64,000 nt of DNA from Streptomyces monashensis (GCF_001866665.1 NZ_MLYO01000076.1:1-64000), one strand, 5' to 3'. Shown: positions 17,006-25,987, counted from the stretch's first letter. Notes: generated from the letters alone by a model not told the origin. Made by a program: numbers and translations.

Positions 17006-19051
17006 TCAGCTCACCCTGGCCTCGGCGAGAGGTTTCTGCGCCTCGGCGAGCGGCTTCCTGGCGAGCAGCCGGCGCTCGAAGGGGTCGCCGTGCAGGTACC
17101 GGCCGAGCGCGGTGAGCGGGAAGACCTGCCGGTACAGGTGGTAGTTGATGGAGAAGTCCCAGGGGAAGCCGGTGCCGGTGAAGTACGGCTCGTCCCAACT
17201 GCCGTCCTCGCGCTGGGTGTCGGCCAGCCACCGCACGCCCCGCTCGACGGCCCGGGAGTCCTGCTCCCCCGCCGCGAGCAGCGCCATCAGCGCCCACGCC
17301 GTCTGCGAGGCGGTGGAGGCGCCGCGGCCGCTCCACTCCTTGACGTACCGGTAGGAGCGCAGGTCCTCACCCCAGCCGCCGTCGTCGTTCTGGACGGACT
17401 CCAGCCAGGTCACGGCCCGCCGGATCGCCGGGTGCGAGCCGGGCAGTCCCGCCGCGGTCAGCGCGGGGACCACGGAGCCGGTGCCGTAGACGTAGTTGAC
17501 GCCCCAGCGGCCGAACCACGAGCCGTTCGCCTCCTGTTCGGCGAGCAGCCAGTCGATGCCGCGCCGGGTGCGCGGGTCGTGGGCGAGGCCCTCGGCCGCG
17601 AGCATCTCCACCACGTGCGCGGTGACGTCCGCCGACGGCGGGTCGATGACCTCGCCGAAGTCGCAGAACGGCAGCCGGTTGGGGAACGGGCTGGTGTTGT
17701 CGACGTCGAAGGCGCCCCACGCACCGTTCTTCGACTGCATCCCGAGGTTCCAGCGCACCGCGCGCCCGATGGACCTGTCCACCCGCTCGGGGTCGTGGTG
17801 GCGGACCCGGCGCAGCGCGAGCGCGACCTCGGCGGTGTCGTCGATGTCCGGGTAGTTGTCGTTGTGGAACTCGAACGCCCAGCCGCCCGGCGGCAGCCCG
17901 GGCCGGCGTACGGCCCAGTCGCCGGGCCGGACGATCTCCTCGCCGAGCATCCAGTCGGCCGCCTTGACCAGTTGCGGATGGTCGACGGGGAGCCCCGCGT
18001 CGACGAGCGCGATGGTGGCGAGGCAGGTGTCCCACACCGGGGACTGGCAGGCCTCGATCATCCGGGCGCCGTCCTCACGCCACACGGCGAAACGGTCCAG
18101 CGAGGCGATGCCCTCGCGCAGCACCGGGTGGTCCAGGTCGTAGCCGAGCAGGTGCAGGGCGATGACCGAGTACACGGCGGGGGGCTGGATGCCGCCCCAG
18201 CAGCCGTCGTTCTCCTGCCGCTCGATGATCCAGCGGGCCGCGCTGTTCATCGCGGCCCTGCGCAGCCGGCGCACGGCGACCCTGCGGTAGCCGCGGACCA
18301 CCTTGTCGAGCCGCTGGAAGAGCCCGTCCCAGCTCGCGAGCGGGGCGAGCGGCTGAGGGGGGTTGGGGTTCGCCGGGTCGGTGTGCAGTTCGTCCAGCGC
18401 GAAGGGCGCCGGGCGCACGGGACGCTTGGCGGAGACGACGGTGAGCGGAACGATGGTCTGCCGCGCCCAGCAGCCGAAGTTGTAGATGTTGAGCGGGAAC
18501 CAGGTGGGGAAGTAGAGCAGTTCCGGCGGGAGTTCGGGCAGGTCGTCCCACTTCCACCAGCCGAACAGGGCGAGCCAGATGCGGGTGAACACCCGGGCGG
18601 CGGCGATCCCGCCGCGCTCGCGGATCCAGGCGGAGGCCCGCGCCATGTGGGGCGCGTCGGGCGCGTCGCCGGCCAGCCGGAGGGCGACGTACGCCTCGAT
18701 GGTCGCGGACAGTTCGCCGGGCCCGCCGTAGAAGGTGGCCCAGGTGCCGTCCTCGCGCTGCTCGCCGCGGATGAACAGGGCGGCGGCCTGGGTGGTCCGC
18801 TCGTCGCGGATGCCCAGGAACTGACGCAGGAGCAGGTCCTCGGCGTCCATGGTGACGTTGGTCTCCAGGTCGCCCTTCCACCAGCCCTGGGCGTCCTGCC
18901 GCGCGAGCAGGAAGTCGGTGGCGCGCCGGGCGGCGCGGGCGGCGGCGTCGTGCACCCCGGCCGTCTCGGGGGTGGTGAGGGTGGTGTCGCTGGCCGCGGC
19001 CGCGTGGGACGGCGAGGGCGCCCCGGTGCTTCCGTCGGTCGTCGCTGTCAT
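17006..19051 (-). CDS. shc: Squalene-hopene cyclase
   Basis: A 681-aa class II triterpene cyclase converting squalene to hopene and hopanol at the membrane. The protonating DxDD motif lies at D402-x-D404-D405 (PDIDDTAE). Multiple QW-type repeats are visible, for example near residues 49, 97, 278 and 570-640. A disordered Ala/Thr/Ser-rich N terminus precedes the alpha-alpha barrels, common in Streptomyces enzymes. A gap of 116 bases separates it from the prenyl synthase gene, the largest gap in the operon, so an internal promoter is possible. Downstream, hpnG begins one base after the stop. Confidence 0.97.
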   Translation of the reverse strand: MTATTDGSTGAPSPSHAAAASDTTLTTPETAGVHDAAARAARRATDFLLARQDAQGWWKGDLETNVTMDAEDLLLRQFLGIRDERTTQAAALFIRGEQREDGTWATFYGGPGELSATIEAYVALRLAGDAPDAPHMARASAWIRERGGIAAARVFTRIWLALFGWWKWDDLPELPPELLYFPTWFPLNIYNFGCWARQTIVPLTVVSAKRPVRPAPFALDELHTDPANPNPPQPLAPLASWDGLFQRLDKVVRGYRRVAVRRLRRAAMNSAARWIIERQENDGCWGGIQPPAVYSVIALHLLGYDLDHPVLREGIASLDRFAVWREDGARMIEACQSPVWDTCLATIALVDAGLPVDHPQLVKAADWMLGEEIVRPGDWAVRRPGLPPGGWAFEFHNDNYPDIDDTAEVALALRRVRHHDPERVDRSIGRAVRWNLGMQSKNGAWGAFDVDNTSPFPNRLPFCDFGEVIDPPSADVTAHVVEMLAAEGLAHDPRTRRGIDWLLAEQEANGSWFGRWGVNYVYGTGSVVPALTAAGLPGSHPAIRRAVTWLESVQNDDGGWGEDLRSYRYVKEWSGRGASTASQTAWALMALLAAGEQDSRAVERGVRWLADTQREDGSWDEPYFTGTGFPWDFSINYHLYRQVFPLTALGRYLHGDPFERRLLARKPLAEAQKPLAEARVS

Positions 19052-19167
19052 GGCTTCCCCTTCGTGCAGTCGTGCGAGTCGTGCTGCTGTGGGTCCGCCG
19101 TCGGCCGATGTCCTGTGTCCAGGGACACCGGCCGGCGACTACGCGAGCTGTATCGAACCGATAATGA

Positions 19168-20241
19168 TCATCTCTTTCGTACGACGACGAAGTCGGCGAG
19201 CGCCGCGAAGGCGTCCCGGACCCGGCCGGGCATGTCGACCGCGTCGAGGGCTTCGATGGCGACGGTGTGCTGGCGGCGCGCTTCCTCGGCCGTCCAGTCG
19301 CGGCCGCCGGCCTCCTCGATCAGGGCCGCGCGGGCCGCGAACTCCTCCTCGGAGAAGTTCTCGAAGTCGGTGCTCTTGGCGTCCGCGGCGAGCATCTCGC
19401 CGAGCTTCTCGGAGGCGGCGCCGCCGGCCGCGAGCGCGGCGACGACCGGCAGGGACTTCTTGCGCTGGCGCAGGTCGCTCCAGGTCTGCTTGCCGGTGGC
19501 CTCCGGGTCGCCCCAGATGCCGAGCAGGTCGTCGACGGCCTGGAAGGAGAGGCCGAGGTGGTAGCCGTACCTCTCCAGGGCGTCGGCGGTGGCGTCGTCC
19601 GCGCCGCCGAGCACCGCGCCGATGGAGCTGGACGCGGCGAGCAGCGCGCCGGTCTTGTTGCCCTCCATCTCCAGGCACTCCTCGACGCTGACGCGGTCGC
19701 GGTGCTCGTAGGAGATGTCCTGCGCCTGACCGTCGATCAGGGCACGGGAGGCGGCGGTCAGCCGGCGGGTGGCACGGCCCGCCTCGACGGTGCCGAGCTC
19801 CAGCAGGATCTCGTTGGCGAGGGCGAACAGGGCGTCACCGACCAGGATGGCCTGGGCGGGACCGTGCACCTTCCAGACGGTGTCACGGTGCCGGCGCTGC
19901 TCGTCGCCGTCCATCAGGTCGTCGTGCAGCAGCGAGAAGTTGTGGACGAGTTCGACCGCGACGGCACCCGGGACGCCCACCTCCGGCCTGGCGCCGGTGA
20001 CCTCGGCGGAGAGCACGGCGAGGGCGGGCCGTACGGCCTTGCCGCCGTCGCCGTCGGCGGGGTTGCCGGCCGCGTCGATCCAGCCGAAGTGGTAGGCGGC
20101 GACGGTGTCCATGGGCGGCGCCAGCCGGTCGACGGCCGTCCGCAGGACCGGTGTGGCCAGCGTCCGTCCGCGCTCGAGCAGCGCGGTCACGTCCACCGCG
20201 GACCTCCGAGCGGGTGTCGAGGCCGGGGGCACAGTGGGCAC
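19168..20241 (-). CDS. Polyprenyl diphosphate synthase in the hopanoid operon
   Basis: A trans-prenyltransferase of about 357 aa. The first aspartate-rich motif is HDDLMDGD and the second DDLLGIWGD, which bind the Mg-diphosphates of IPP and the allylic substrate. In this operon its product is most simply farnesyl diphosphate for HpnC/HpnD, but chain length cannot be read with confidence. The GTG at 20241 is chosen for its GAGGAG ribosome site six bases upstream; an alternative ATG at 20301 overlaps the hpnE stop and adds 20 residues. It ends 116 bases before shc. Confidence 0.9.
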   Translation of the reverse strand: MPTVPPASTPARRSAVDVTALLERGRTLATPVLRTAVDRLAPPMDTVAAYHFGWIDAAGNPADGDGGKAVRPALAVLSAEVTGARPEVGVPGAVAVELVHNFSLLHDDLMDGDEQRRHRDTVWKVHGPAQAILVGDALFALANEILLELGTVEAGRATRRLTAASRALIDGQAQDISYEHRDRVSVEECLEMEGNKTGALLAASSSIGAVLGGADDATADALERYGYHLGLSFQAVDDLLGIWGDPEATGKQTWSDLRQRKKSLPVVAALAAGGAASEKLGEMLAADAKSTDFENFSEEEFAARAALIEEAGGRDWTAEEARRQHTVAIEALDAVDMPGRVRDAFAALADFVVVRKR

Positions 20242-20300
20242 AGTCTCTCCTCTTGTTGCGGTACCGGGGGTGCGGGGACCTGCCGCGCGCTCACCGAGCA

Positions 20301-21737
20301 TCAGGCCGCCTCCTCGAACGCGAAGAGACGGTGAGGGCGGGGCCGGCCCAGGGCACTGAGCGCGGCATCGGCCGCGCTCACTCCACTGCGGACCGCACTC
20401 TCCATGGTCGCGGGCCACCCGGTGGCGGTCCACGCTCCGGCCAGGTACAGGCCGGGGGCCTTGGTGCGGGCGCCGGGCCGCAGCCGCCCGACGCCGGGGG
20501 TGGGAGCGAACGTCGCCGTACGCTCCCGGGTCACGAAGAAGTCCTTCACCACCGCGCCGCGCGTGCCCGGGATCAGCCGCTCCAGCTCGGGCAGATAGCG
20601 CTCGCGCAGTGCGGCGACCGGCGCGTCGATGTCGTCGTGCGCCGCCGACTGCGACAGCGCCAGGTACTGCCCCTCGGCGAGCCCGGAGGCGTCCGTGCGG
20701 TCGAAGACCCACTGCACGGGGGTGCCGAGCGCGGCGAAGAAGGGGCGGGCGAGCACCGTGCGGTCGTAGACGACATGCACGTTGAGGATCGGCGCGGTGC
20801 CGATGCCGAGCAGCCGCCCGGGGTCGTCGAGGGCGCCGGGCGGCAGCAGGTCGTGGGCCTCGCGCTGGGGTACGGCGAGGACGACGGAGTCCGTGTGCAG
20901 CGTCTCGCCGGGAACCTGAACGCTCCAGCTCCCGTTCTCGTTGAGGGAGACGGAGGTGACGCGTGTACGGACCTCGGTACGCACGCCCGCGGAGTCGAGC
21001 GCCCTGCGGGCCAGCCGGTCGTGCAGTTCGCCCAGCGGGACATGGGCCCAGCCGATGTCGGCCGCGCCCGGGTCGGACAGCAGACCGGTCTTGAACACCA
21101 TCGCGGCGAGCCCCAGCGAGGCGTCGCCCGCGACCGCGTTGAGGGTGGCGACCCCGACCAGGTCCCACAGGGCCTCGACGGCGCGCGCCGACTGGCCGTG
21201 TGCGGCCAGCCAGCTGCCGAAGTCCTGTGTGTCCAGGGTCGGATCGGCGAGGTCGAGCCCCTTGAGCGCGAGCGCGGCCCGCCCGACAGAGGCACGCTCG
21301 GCGAGCGAGAGGTGCGGATACGTGGCGAGGCTGCGTCCCAGATGGAGCGGGACGGGCAGCGCGTCGCGTCGCAGTCTGCCGAGCCGCCGGCCCTCGGGCC
21401 TGGCGACGTCGACGACGGGGACGTCCAGGCGGTCCTGCAGCGGTGCCAGCGCCGTGCCCTCGATCCGGTCGAGGAACCAGCGGTAGGCGGTGCAGCAGCG
21501 CAGGTACACGTGCTGGCCGTTGTCGACGGTCAGCTCGCCGCGCCGGAAGGAGAAGGCGAGGCCGCCCAGCCTCGGTCTGCCTTCGAGCAGGGTGACGCGG
21601 ACACCCGCGTCCGCGAGCGCGAGTGCCGCGGTGATGCCCGCGAGTCCGCCGCCGACCACGACGGCACTGCGGCCTGCCGCGTCCTCGCCTGCCGCGAGGT
21701 CGGCGTGCGCCGGTGCGGGGCGCGAGCCGTCGCTCAT
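20301..21737 (-). CDS. hpnE: Hydroxysqualene dehydroxylase
   Basis: A 478-aa FAD enzyme of the amine-oxidase/phytoene-desaturase fold that reduces hydroxysqualene to squalene, the third step of the HpnCDE route. The N-terminal dinucleotide motif VVVGGGLAGITA and the following acidic LLEGRPRLGG are clear; a C-terminal FAD segment GLYLAGAWTATGWP is also seen. Its ATG at 21737 forms an ATGA overlap with the stop of a small coupled ORF (21734-21988), which supports this start over one at 21755. Confidence 0.93.
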   Translation of the reverse strand: MSDGSRPAPAHADLAAGEDAAGRSAVVVGGGLAGITAALALADAGVRVTLLEGRPRLGGLAFSFRRGELTVDNGQHVYLRCCTAYRWFLDRIEGTALAPLQDRLDVPVVDVARPEGRRLGRLRRDALPVPLHLGRSLATYPHLSLAERASVGRAALALKGLDLADPTLDTQDFGSWLAAHGQSARAVEALWDLVGVATLNAVAGDASLGLAAMVFKTGLLSDPGAADIGWAHVPLGELHDRLARRALDSAGVRTEVRTRVTSVSLNENGSWSVQVPGETLHTDSVVLAVPQREAHDLLPPGALDDPGRLLGIGTAPILNVHVVYDRTVLARPFFAALGTPVQWVFDRTDASGLAEGQYLALSQSAAHDDIDAPVAALRERYLPELERLIPGTRGAVVKDFFVTRERTATFAPTPGVGRLRPGARTKAPGLYLAGAWTATGWPATMESAVRSGVSAADAALSALGRPRPHRLFAFEEAA

Positions 21738-21988
21738 GGTGCGTCGTCCTTCCATACATGCGCCCCGCAGGGGGTGCCGTGACGGGCCGCCCGGTGTCCG
21801 CGGGTCCCTCGTGGCCGATCGTGCCCACGCGGCGGCAGCCGCCTGTCGGATACGGCCTCGCGCCCCTGTGGAGCGCGAGCCCGCAGGTTGAACGGTGCAC
21901 GGTCAGCCGTCGCAGACTGGGACGCCACGCCGGAGTGCGGGGTTGCCTGCCGCACGTCCCCTGGTTCGGCTGGTTCGGCGAGGTCCAT
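21734..21988 (-). CDS. Small coupled ORF between hpnD and hpnE, possibly DUF6380-like
   Basis: An 84-aa ORF beginning MDLAEPAEPGDVRQ. Its ATG overlaps the hpnD stop by one base (TGATG), has a perfect AGGAGG eight bases upstream (21997-22002), and its own stop overlaps the hpnE ATG (ATGA). This three-way coupling argues for real translation. The first 45 residues (RQATPHSGVASQSATADRA and on) resemble my memory of short DUF6380 proteins of Streptomyces; the Arg/His/Pro-rich tail is featureless. There is no membrane segment. Function unknown; it could simply keep ribosomes moving between the two enzymes. Confidence 0.6.
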   Translation of the reverse strand: MDLAEPAEPGDVRQATPHSGVASQSATADRAPFNLRARAPQGREAVSDRRLPPRGHDRPRGTRGHRAARHGTPCGAHVWKDDAP

Positions 21989-22950
21989 CAGGCGCGCCTC
22001 CTGACGGAGCGGGGCGCGACATGGCGGGTCACGTTGCGGGTGTCGAGCCCGGACAGGCCGCGCACGGCGACGAAGGCCTTCTCGCGTCCGGGCAGCGAGA
22101 CCCGGCCGCGCAGCACGGCCTCGGGGTCGCGCTCGATGCGGTCCAGCAGGCGGCGGTAGATGCCGGCCATGGCCGCGACACAGGCGCCGCTGCGCCGGTC
22201 GAGCATGGGGAGCAGCCGGTAGCCCTCGGCGAAAAGGGCGCGGGCCCGCCGGACCTCGAAGTGGACGAGGCCCGCGAAGTCGGAGCCCTCCGGTGGCGTC
22301 GGCGCCTCGAACCCGGCCGAGCAGCCGAACTTGGCCAGGTCGTCGGCGGGCAGGTAGGTACGGCCGCCCTGGGCGTCCTCGCGGACGTCCCTGAGGATGT
22401 TGGTGAGCTGGAGCGCGAGGCCGAGGGTGTCGGCGTACTCGGGGGCGCGCTCGGCGCCGCGCGCGCCCGGTTCGGTGCCGAACACGCCGAGCGAGAGCCG
22501 GCCGATGGCACCGGCGACACACCGGCAGTAGACCTTGAGGTCGTCCCAGGTCTCGTACGTCTGACCGCGCACGTCCATCTGGACGCCGTCGATCAGCTCG
22601 TCCAGGCCGCCGAGCGGGATCGGGAAGGCACGGGCGGCATGGGCGAGGGCGACGGCCACCGGATCGGTGTCGTCCTCGGCGACCTCGTCGGCGTGCACCC
22701 GGGCGAGCAGTGCCCGGGTGTCCTCCAGGCGGGTCAGCTTGGTCTCGGCGGGCAGGTCGCCGTCGCCGATGTCGTCCACGCGCCGGGAAAACGCGTACAG
22801 CGCCGACATGGCGCGGCGCTTGGGCGTGGGCAGCAGCCGGATGCCGTACGCGAAGTTACGGGCCTGCTGCCCGGTGACGGCCTCGCAGTAGCTGTAGGCG
22901 GCGAGCACCGGCGCGGACACGTGCGACGGAGACTCCACGGTCCGGATCAC
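21988..22950 (-). CDS. hpnD: Presqualene diphosphate synthase
   Basis: A 320-aa class I trans-prenyl condensing enzyme joining two farnesyl diphosphates into presqualene diphosphate. Both aspartate-rich motifs are present: RRVDDIGDGD (about 57-66) and LTNILRDVRED (about 182-192), with the CRCVAGAIG signature between. It starts with GTG at 22950, a four-base overlap with the hpnC stop, with GGAG upstream. Downstream, its stop overlaps the start of the small coupled ORF. It belongs to the HpnCDE squalene route rather than the single-enzyme eukaryotic-type squalene synthase. Confidence 0.94.
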   Translation of the reverse strand: MIRTVESPSHVSAPVLAAYSYCEAVTGQQARNFAYGIRLLPTPKRRAMSALYAFSRRVDDIGDGDLPAETKLTRLEDTRALLARVHADEVAEDDTDPVAVALAHAARAFPIPLGGLDELIDGVQMDVRGQTYETWDDLKVYCRCVAGAIGRLSLGVFGTEPGARGAERAPEYADTLGLALQLTNILRDVREDAQGGRTYLPADDLAKFGCSAGFEAPTPPEGSDFAGLVHFEVRRARALFAEGYRLLPMLDRRSGACVAAMAGIYRRLLDRIERDPEAVLRGRVSLPGREKAFVAVRGLSGLDTRNVTRHVAPRSVRRRA

Positions 22951-23843
22951 CCCTCTCCTCGCAGGATCACGCCCGCCTCACGCAGCAACTGGACCTTGCC
23001 GGGTCGGGGCGGGCCGGGAAGTACGTCGTAATCGGCGGCGGCGATCGCCCGGATCGCCGCCCTTCCCCCCGCCACGAACCCTGCGAGCAGCAGCTTCAAC
23101 CTGCCGTGGACGCTACCCACCAGGGGGGCGCCTTCATTCAGCAGATCGCGGGCGCGTTGTGCTTCGTATGCAACCAGGGCGCGCACCGATGCGCCCGCGG
23201 TTTTCGCGCCAAGATCCGCTTCCTGCACGTGAAAGCGCTTCATGTCGGCGGCGGGGAGGTAGATCCGGTCGCGGCCGAGGTCCTCGGCGACGTCCTGGAG
23301 ATGCTCGACGATCTGGAGGGCGGTGCAGACGGCGTCGGAGAGGCGGATCCGCTCGGGCGTCTCGGTGCCGGTCACGCCGAGCACGAGGCGGCCGACGGGG
23401 TTGGCGGACAGTTCGCAGTAGGCGAGCAGGTCGTCGTACGTCTCGTAGCGGGAGACGAGCTGGTCCTGGCGGTTGGCGGCGATGAGGCCCAGGAAGGGTT
23501 CGGGGGTCAGGCCGCGGCGGCGGACGGTGAACTGGAGGCGGCGCAGCAGCGGGTGGGCGGGGGTGCCGTCGAAGACGCGGCGCAGGTCGGCCTCGAAGGC
23601 GGCGAGCAGGACCAGGCGGTTCTCGGCCTCGGTGGCCGACACGCCGAGCAGGCGGGCGTCGGCGCCGCCGGCGGCGAGGTCGCCGTCGCCGATGTCGTCC
23701 ACGAGGCGGGCGAAGCCGTAGACGGCCATGAGATCGTCGCGCCAGGCCCGGGGCAGGAAGAAGGGGGCCACGGGGAAGTTCTCGCTCGCGGCCTTGTCCA
23801 GGGTGGCGCGTTCCGGGTCCGGCGCCGTCTCGGTGGCCGTCAT
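22947..23843 (-). CDS. hpnC: Hydroxysqualene synthase
   Basis: A 298-aa homologue of HpnD that converts presqualene diphosphate to hydroxysqualene. The first motif ARLVDDIGDGD is intact and the second reads EHLQDVAEDLGRDR, the HpnC variant. It begins the hopanoid operon; about 360 non-coding bases lie upstream. The ATG at 23843 (MTATETAPD) is preferred over 23873 because the extra ten residues are not family-like, although the ribosome site is weak. It overlaps hpnD by four bases. Confidence 0.92.
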   Translation of the reverse strand: MTATETAPDPERATLDKAASENFPVAPFFLPRAWRDDLMAVYGFARLVDDIGDGDLAAGGADARLLGVSATEAENRLVLLAAFEADLRRVFDGTPAHPLLRRLQFTVRRRGLTPEPFLGLIAANRQDQLVSRYETYDDLLAYCELSANPVGRLVLGVTGTETPERIRLSDAVCTALQIVEHLQDVAEDLGRDRIYLPAADMKRFHVQEADLGAKTAGASVRALVAYEAQRARDLLNEGAPLVGSVHGRLKLLLAGFVAGGRAAIRAIAAADYDVLPGPPRPGKVQLLREAGVILRGEG

Positions 23844-24202
23844 CGCCCGCAGCCCGTGGCGGGGACGGCACATGCTGCGTTGAGCTGGGGAGTTTCCGTA
23901 GCCATTGCCGTCACATCTCCCGTTCTACACTGCCGACCCAATACACACTATTTCGGACACGCCGCCCGGCGATCCGCGGGGTCGCCCTGGCGCAGGGTGC
24001 CGCGCGGTATCGCCCCACTTGCCGCTTTCCGGGACCGGTACAGCTTACGTTGTACAACGCATCGAGGTCCGCCGGGGTGTCCCGCACATCACAACAACAC
24101 ACCGATTGGCGTCAAGATTCCTTGCGCAGACCGGAGTTGACGTTTCCTTTGCGACCGGGGCCCGACCGGACGGCTGCCGACGGACCCCTGGCCGAAAACA
24201 GG
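23844..24202. promoter_or_regulatory. Upstream region of the hopanoid operon
   Basis: These 359 bases separate the ABC-exporter ATPase stop from hpnC, both on the minus strand, and must hold the operon promoter. A perfect 12-base palindrome, CGTTGTACAACG, lies at 24048-24059 and could be an operator. Base composition is clearly lower in G+C than the flanking genes. I could not assign -35/-10 elements with confidence and saw no convincing ORF. Confidence 0.5.
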
Positions 24203-25003
24203 CTACTTGCCCGTGAACTTCTCGTACTCCCTCAGTACCTCGTCGGTCGGCCCGTCCATGCGCAGTTCGCCACGCTCCAGCCACAGGACGCGGTCGCACG
24301 TGTCACGGATGGACTTGTTGTTGTGGCTGACCAGGAAGACCGTTCCGGCCTGCTTGCGCAGCTCCCGGATGCGGTCCTCGGAGCGCTTCTGGAACCCCCG
24401 GTCACCGGTGGCGAGGGCCTCGTCGATCATGAGTACGTCGTGGTCCTTGGCGGCGGCGATGGAGAACCGCAGCCGGGCGGCCATGCCGGAGGAGTACGTC
24501 CGCATCGGGAGGGTGATGAAGTCGCCCTTCTCGTTGATCCCCGAGAAGTCCACGATCTCCTGGTACCGCTCCTTGATCTGCTCCCGGGACATGCCCATGG
24601 CGAGACCGCCCAGGATGACGTTGCGCTCACCGGTGAGGTCGTTCATCAGGGCCGCGTTGACACCCAGCAGCGACGGCTGGCCGTCGGTGTAGACCTTGCC
24701 GCGCTCGGCCGGCAGCAGCCCGGCGACGGCGCGCAGCAGGGTCGACTTGCCGGAGCCGTTGGAGCCGATCAGGCCGATGGCCTCGCCCCGGTGGGCGACG
24801 AAGGAGACCCCGCGTACGGCCTGGACCCTGCGCACGCCCCGCGCCTCGTCGCCGGAACCCCGCCGCACGATGCGGCTGAGCGCGGCCGTCGCGCCGTCCC
24901 TGCCGCTCCTGGCGCCGTTGACGCGGTAGACGATGTGGAGGTCGTCCGCGATGACCGTGGGCCTGCGCGCGCCCGTGGCCAGGTCGTGCGGTTGCTCAGC
25001 CAC
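24203..25003 (-). CDS. ABC exporter ATPase, polysaccharide/teichoic-acid type (TagH-like)
   Basis: ATP-binding subunit of 266 aa. Walker A is GSNGSGKST (near 78-86), the signature is YSSGMAARLRF, and Walker B is VLMIDEAL. The divergent signature (SSGM rather than LSGGQ) and the extended N terminus before Walker A are typical of TagH/Wzt-type ATPases that power export of lipid-linked polymers. The GTG start overlaps the permease gene by eight bases. There is no C-terminal carbohydrate-binding extension. Its substrate is presumably the product of the genes at 26019-31272. Confidence 0.9.
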   Translation of the reverse strand: MAEQPHDLATGARRPTVIADDLHIVYRVNGARSGRDGATAALSRIVRRGSGDEARGVRRVQAVRGVSFVAHRGEAIGLIGSNGSGKSTLLRAVAGLLPAERGKVYTDGQPSLLGVNAALMNDLTGERNVILGGLAMGMSREQIKERYQEIVDFSGINEKGDFITLPMRTYSSGMAARLRFSIAAAKDHDVLMIDEALATGDRGFQKRSEDRIRELRKQAGTVFLVSHNNKSIRDTCDRVLWLERGELRMDGPTDEVLREYEKFTGK

Positions 25004-25925
25004 GGCCGTACCTCTCCTCCGCCTTCCAGAAGAACACGAAGCCGCCGGCGAAGACGACCACGGCCCAGAACAGCGCGATGGCCCACACGTGCGGGGGCAG
25101 GTTCGAGGCGCCGTAGCCGTCGATGAGGGCGTAACGCATGAGGTCCATGTAGACCGCGGCCGGGTTGACCTGGAGCAGCCGGACGGCCAGCTCCGAGCGG
25201 CCCTCCATCATCTTGCTGATGGAGAACATCACGCCGGAGGTGTACATCCAGGTGCGCAGGACGAACGGCATCAGCTGGGCGAGGTCCGGCGTCTTGGCGC
25301 CCAGGCGGGCCACGATCAGCGCGAGCCCGGTGTTGAACAGGAACTGGAGCACCAGGACCGGCACGATCAGCAGCCAGGACAGGCTCGGACCGCTGCCGAA
25401 CCCGATCGCCACGACGAACATCACGATCATCGAGAAGAGCAGCTGCTGGAGCTGCTGGAGCGAGAAGGAGATGGGCAGCGAGGCGCGCGGGAAGTGCAGG
25501 GCGCGCACCAGGCCCAGGTTGCCGGAGATCGCCCGGACGCCCGACATGATCGAGCTCTGCGTGAAGGTGAACACGAACACGCCCGTGACCAGGAACGGGA
25601 TGTAGACGTCCTGGGACAGGCCGCGGCTCGCGTGCAGGATGACACCGAAGATGAAGTAGTACACGCCCGCGTTCAGCAGCGGGGTCGCCACCTGCCAGAG
25701 CTGGCCGAGCTTGGCCTGGCTGTACTGGGCCGTCAGCTTGGCCTGCGAGAAGGCGAGGATGAAGTGGCGCCTGCCCCACAGCTGACGGACGTACTCGGCG
25801 AGCGAGGGACGGGCGCCGCTGACGGCGAGCCCGTACGCGGCGGCGAGCTGCGCGGCCGTCGGTCCCTCGTCGGGCGACGGTATCGCGCTCACCGCGACAC
25901 CGCCGTCTTGGGTTGTGTGACTCAC
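24996..25925 (-). CDS. ABC-2 type permease, polysaccharide/teichoic-acid exporter (TagG-like)
   Basis: Membrane subunit of 309 aa with six predicted transmembrane helices, beginning near residue 76 after a long cytoplasmic N terminus. It belongs to the ABC-2 family, with the SQAKLTAQYSQAKLG amphipathic interface region before the first helix. It overlaps the ATPase gene by eight bases and is translationally coupled to it. It starts with GTG at 25925; a second in-frame GTG at 25895 is possible. It is separated from the glycosyltransferase gene by 93 bases with strong hairpins. Confidence 0.9.
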   Translation of the reverse strand: MSHTTQDGGVAVSAIPSPDEGPTAAQLAAAYGLAVSGARPSLAEYVRQLWGRRHFILAFSQAKLTAQYSQAKLGQLWQVATPLLNAGVYYFIFGVILHASRGLSQDVYIPFLVTGVFVFTFTQSSIMSGVRAISGNLGLVRALHFPRASLPISFSLQQLQQLLFSMIVMFVVAIGFGSGPSLSWLLIVPVLVLQFLFNTGLALIVARLGAKTPDLAQLMPFVLRTWMYTSGVMFSISKMMEGRSELAVRLLQVNPAAVYMDLMRYALIDGYGASNLPPHVWAIALFWAVVVFAGGFVFFWKAEERYGRG

Positions 25926-25951
25926 GAGTGGGAATCCGGACTCTCTCGGGT

Positions 25952-25987
25952 AAGAAGCTTGCTCTCTTCAGGTAAGAGAAGCTTCTC
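25952..25987 (-). terminator. Hairpin between glycosyltransferase and exporter genes
   Basis: AGAAGCTT (25953-25960) pairs with AAGCTTCT (25979-25986), and CTCTT with AAGAG inside. A GGTAAGA direct repeat underlies the structure. It lies at the 5' side of the permease gene and may attenuate transcription or bind a regulator. Confidence 0.4.

Noticed and set aside
19139..19171. Ten-codon ORF MIIIGSIQLA overlapping the prenyl synthase stop
   Set aside because: Too short and with a poor ribosome site; mentioned as a finding only for its position, not listed as a gene.
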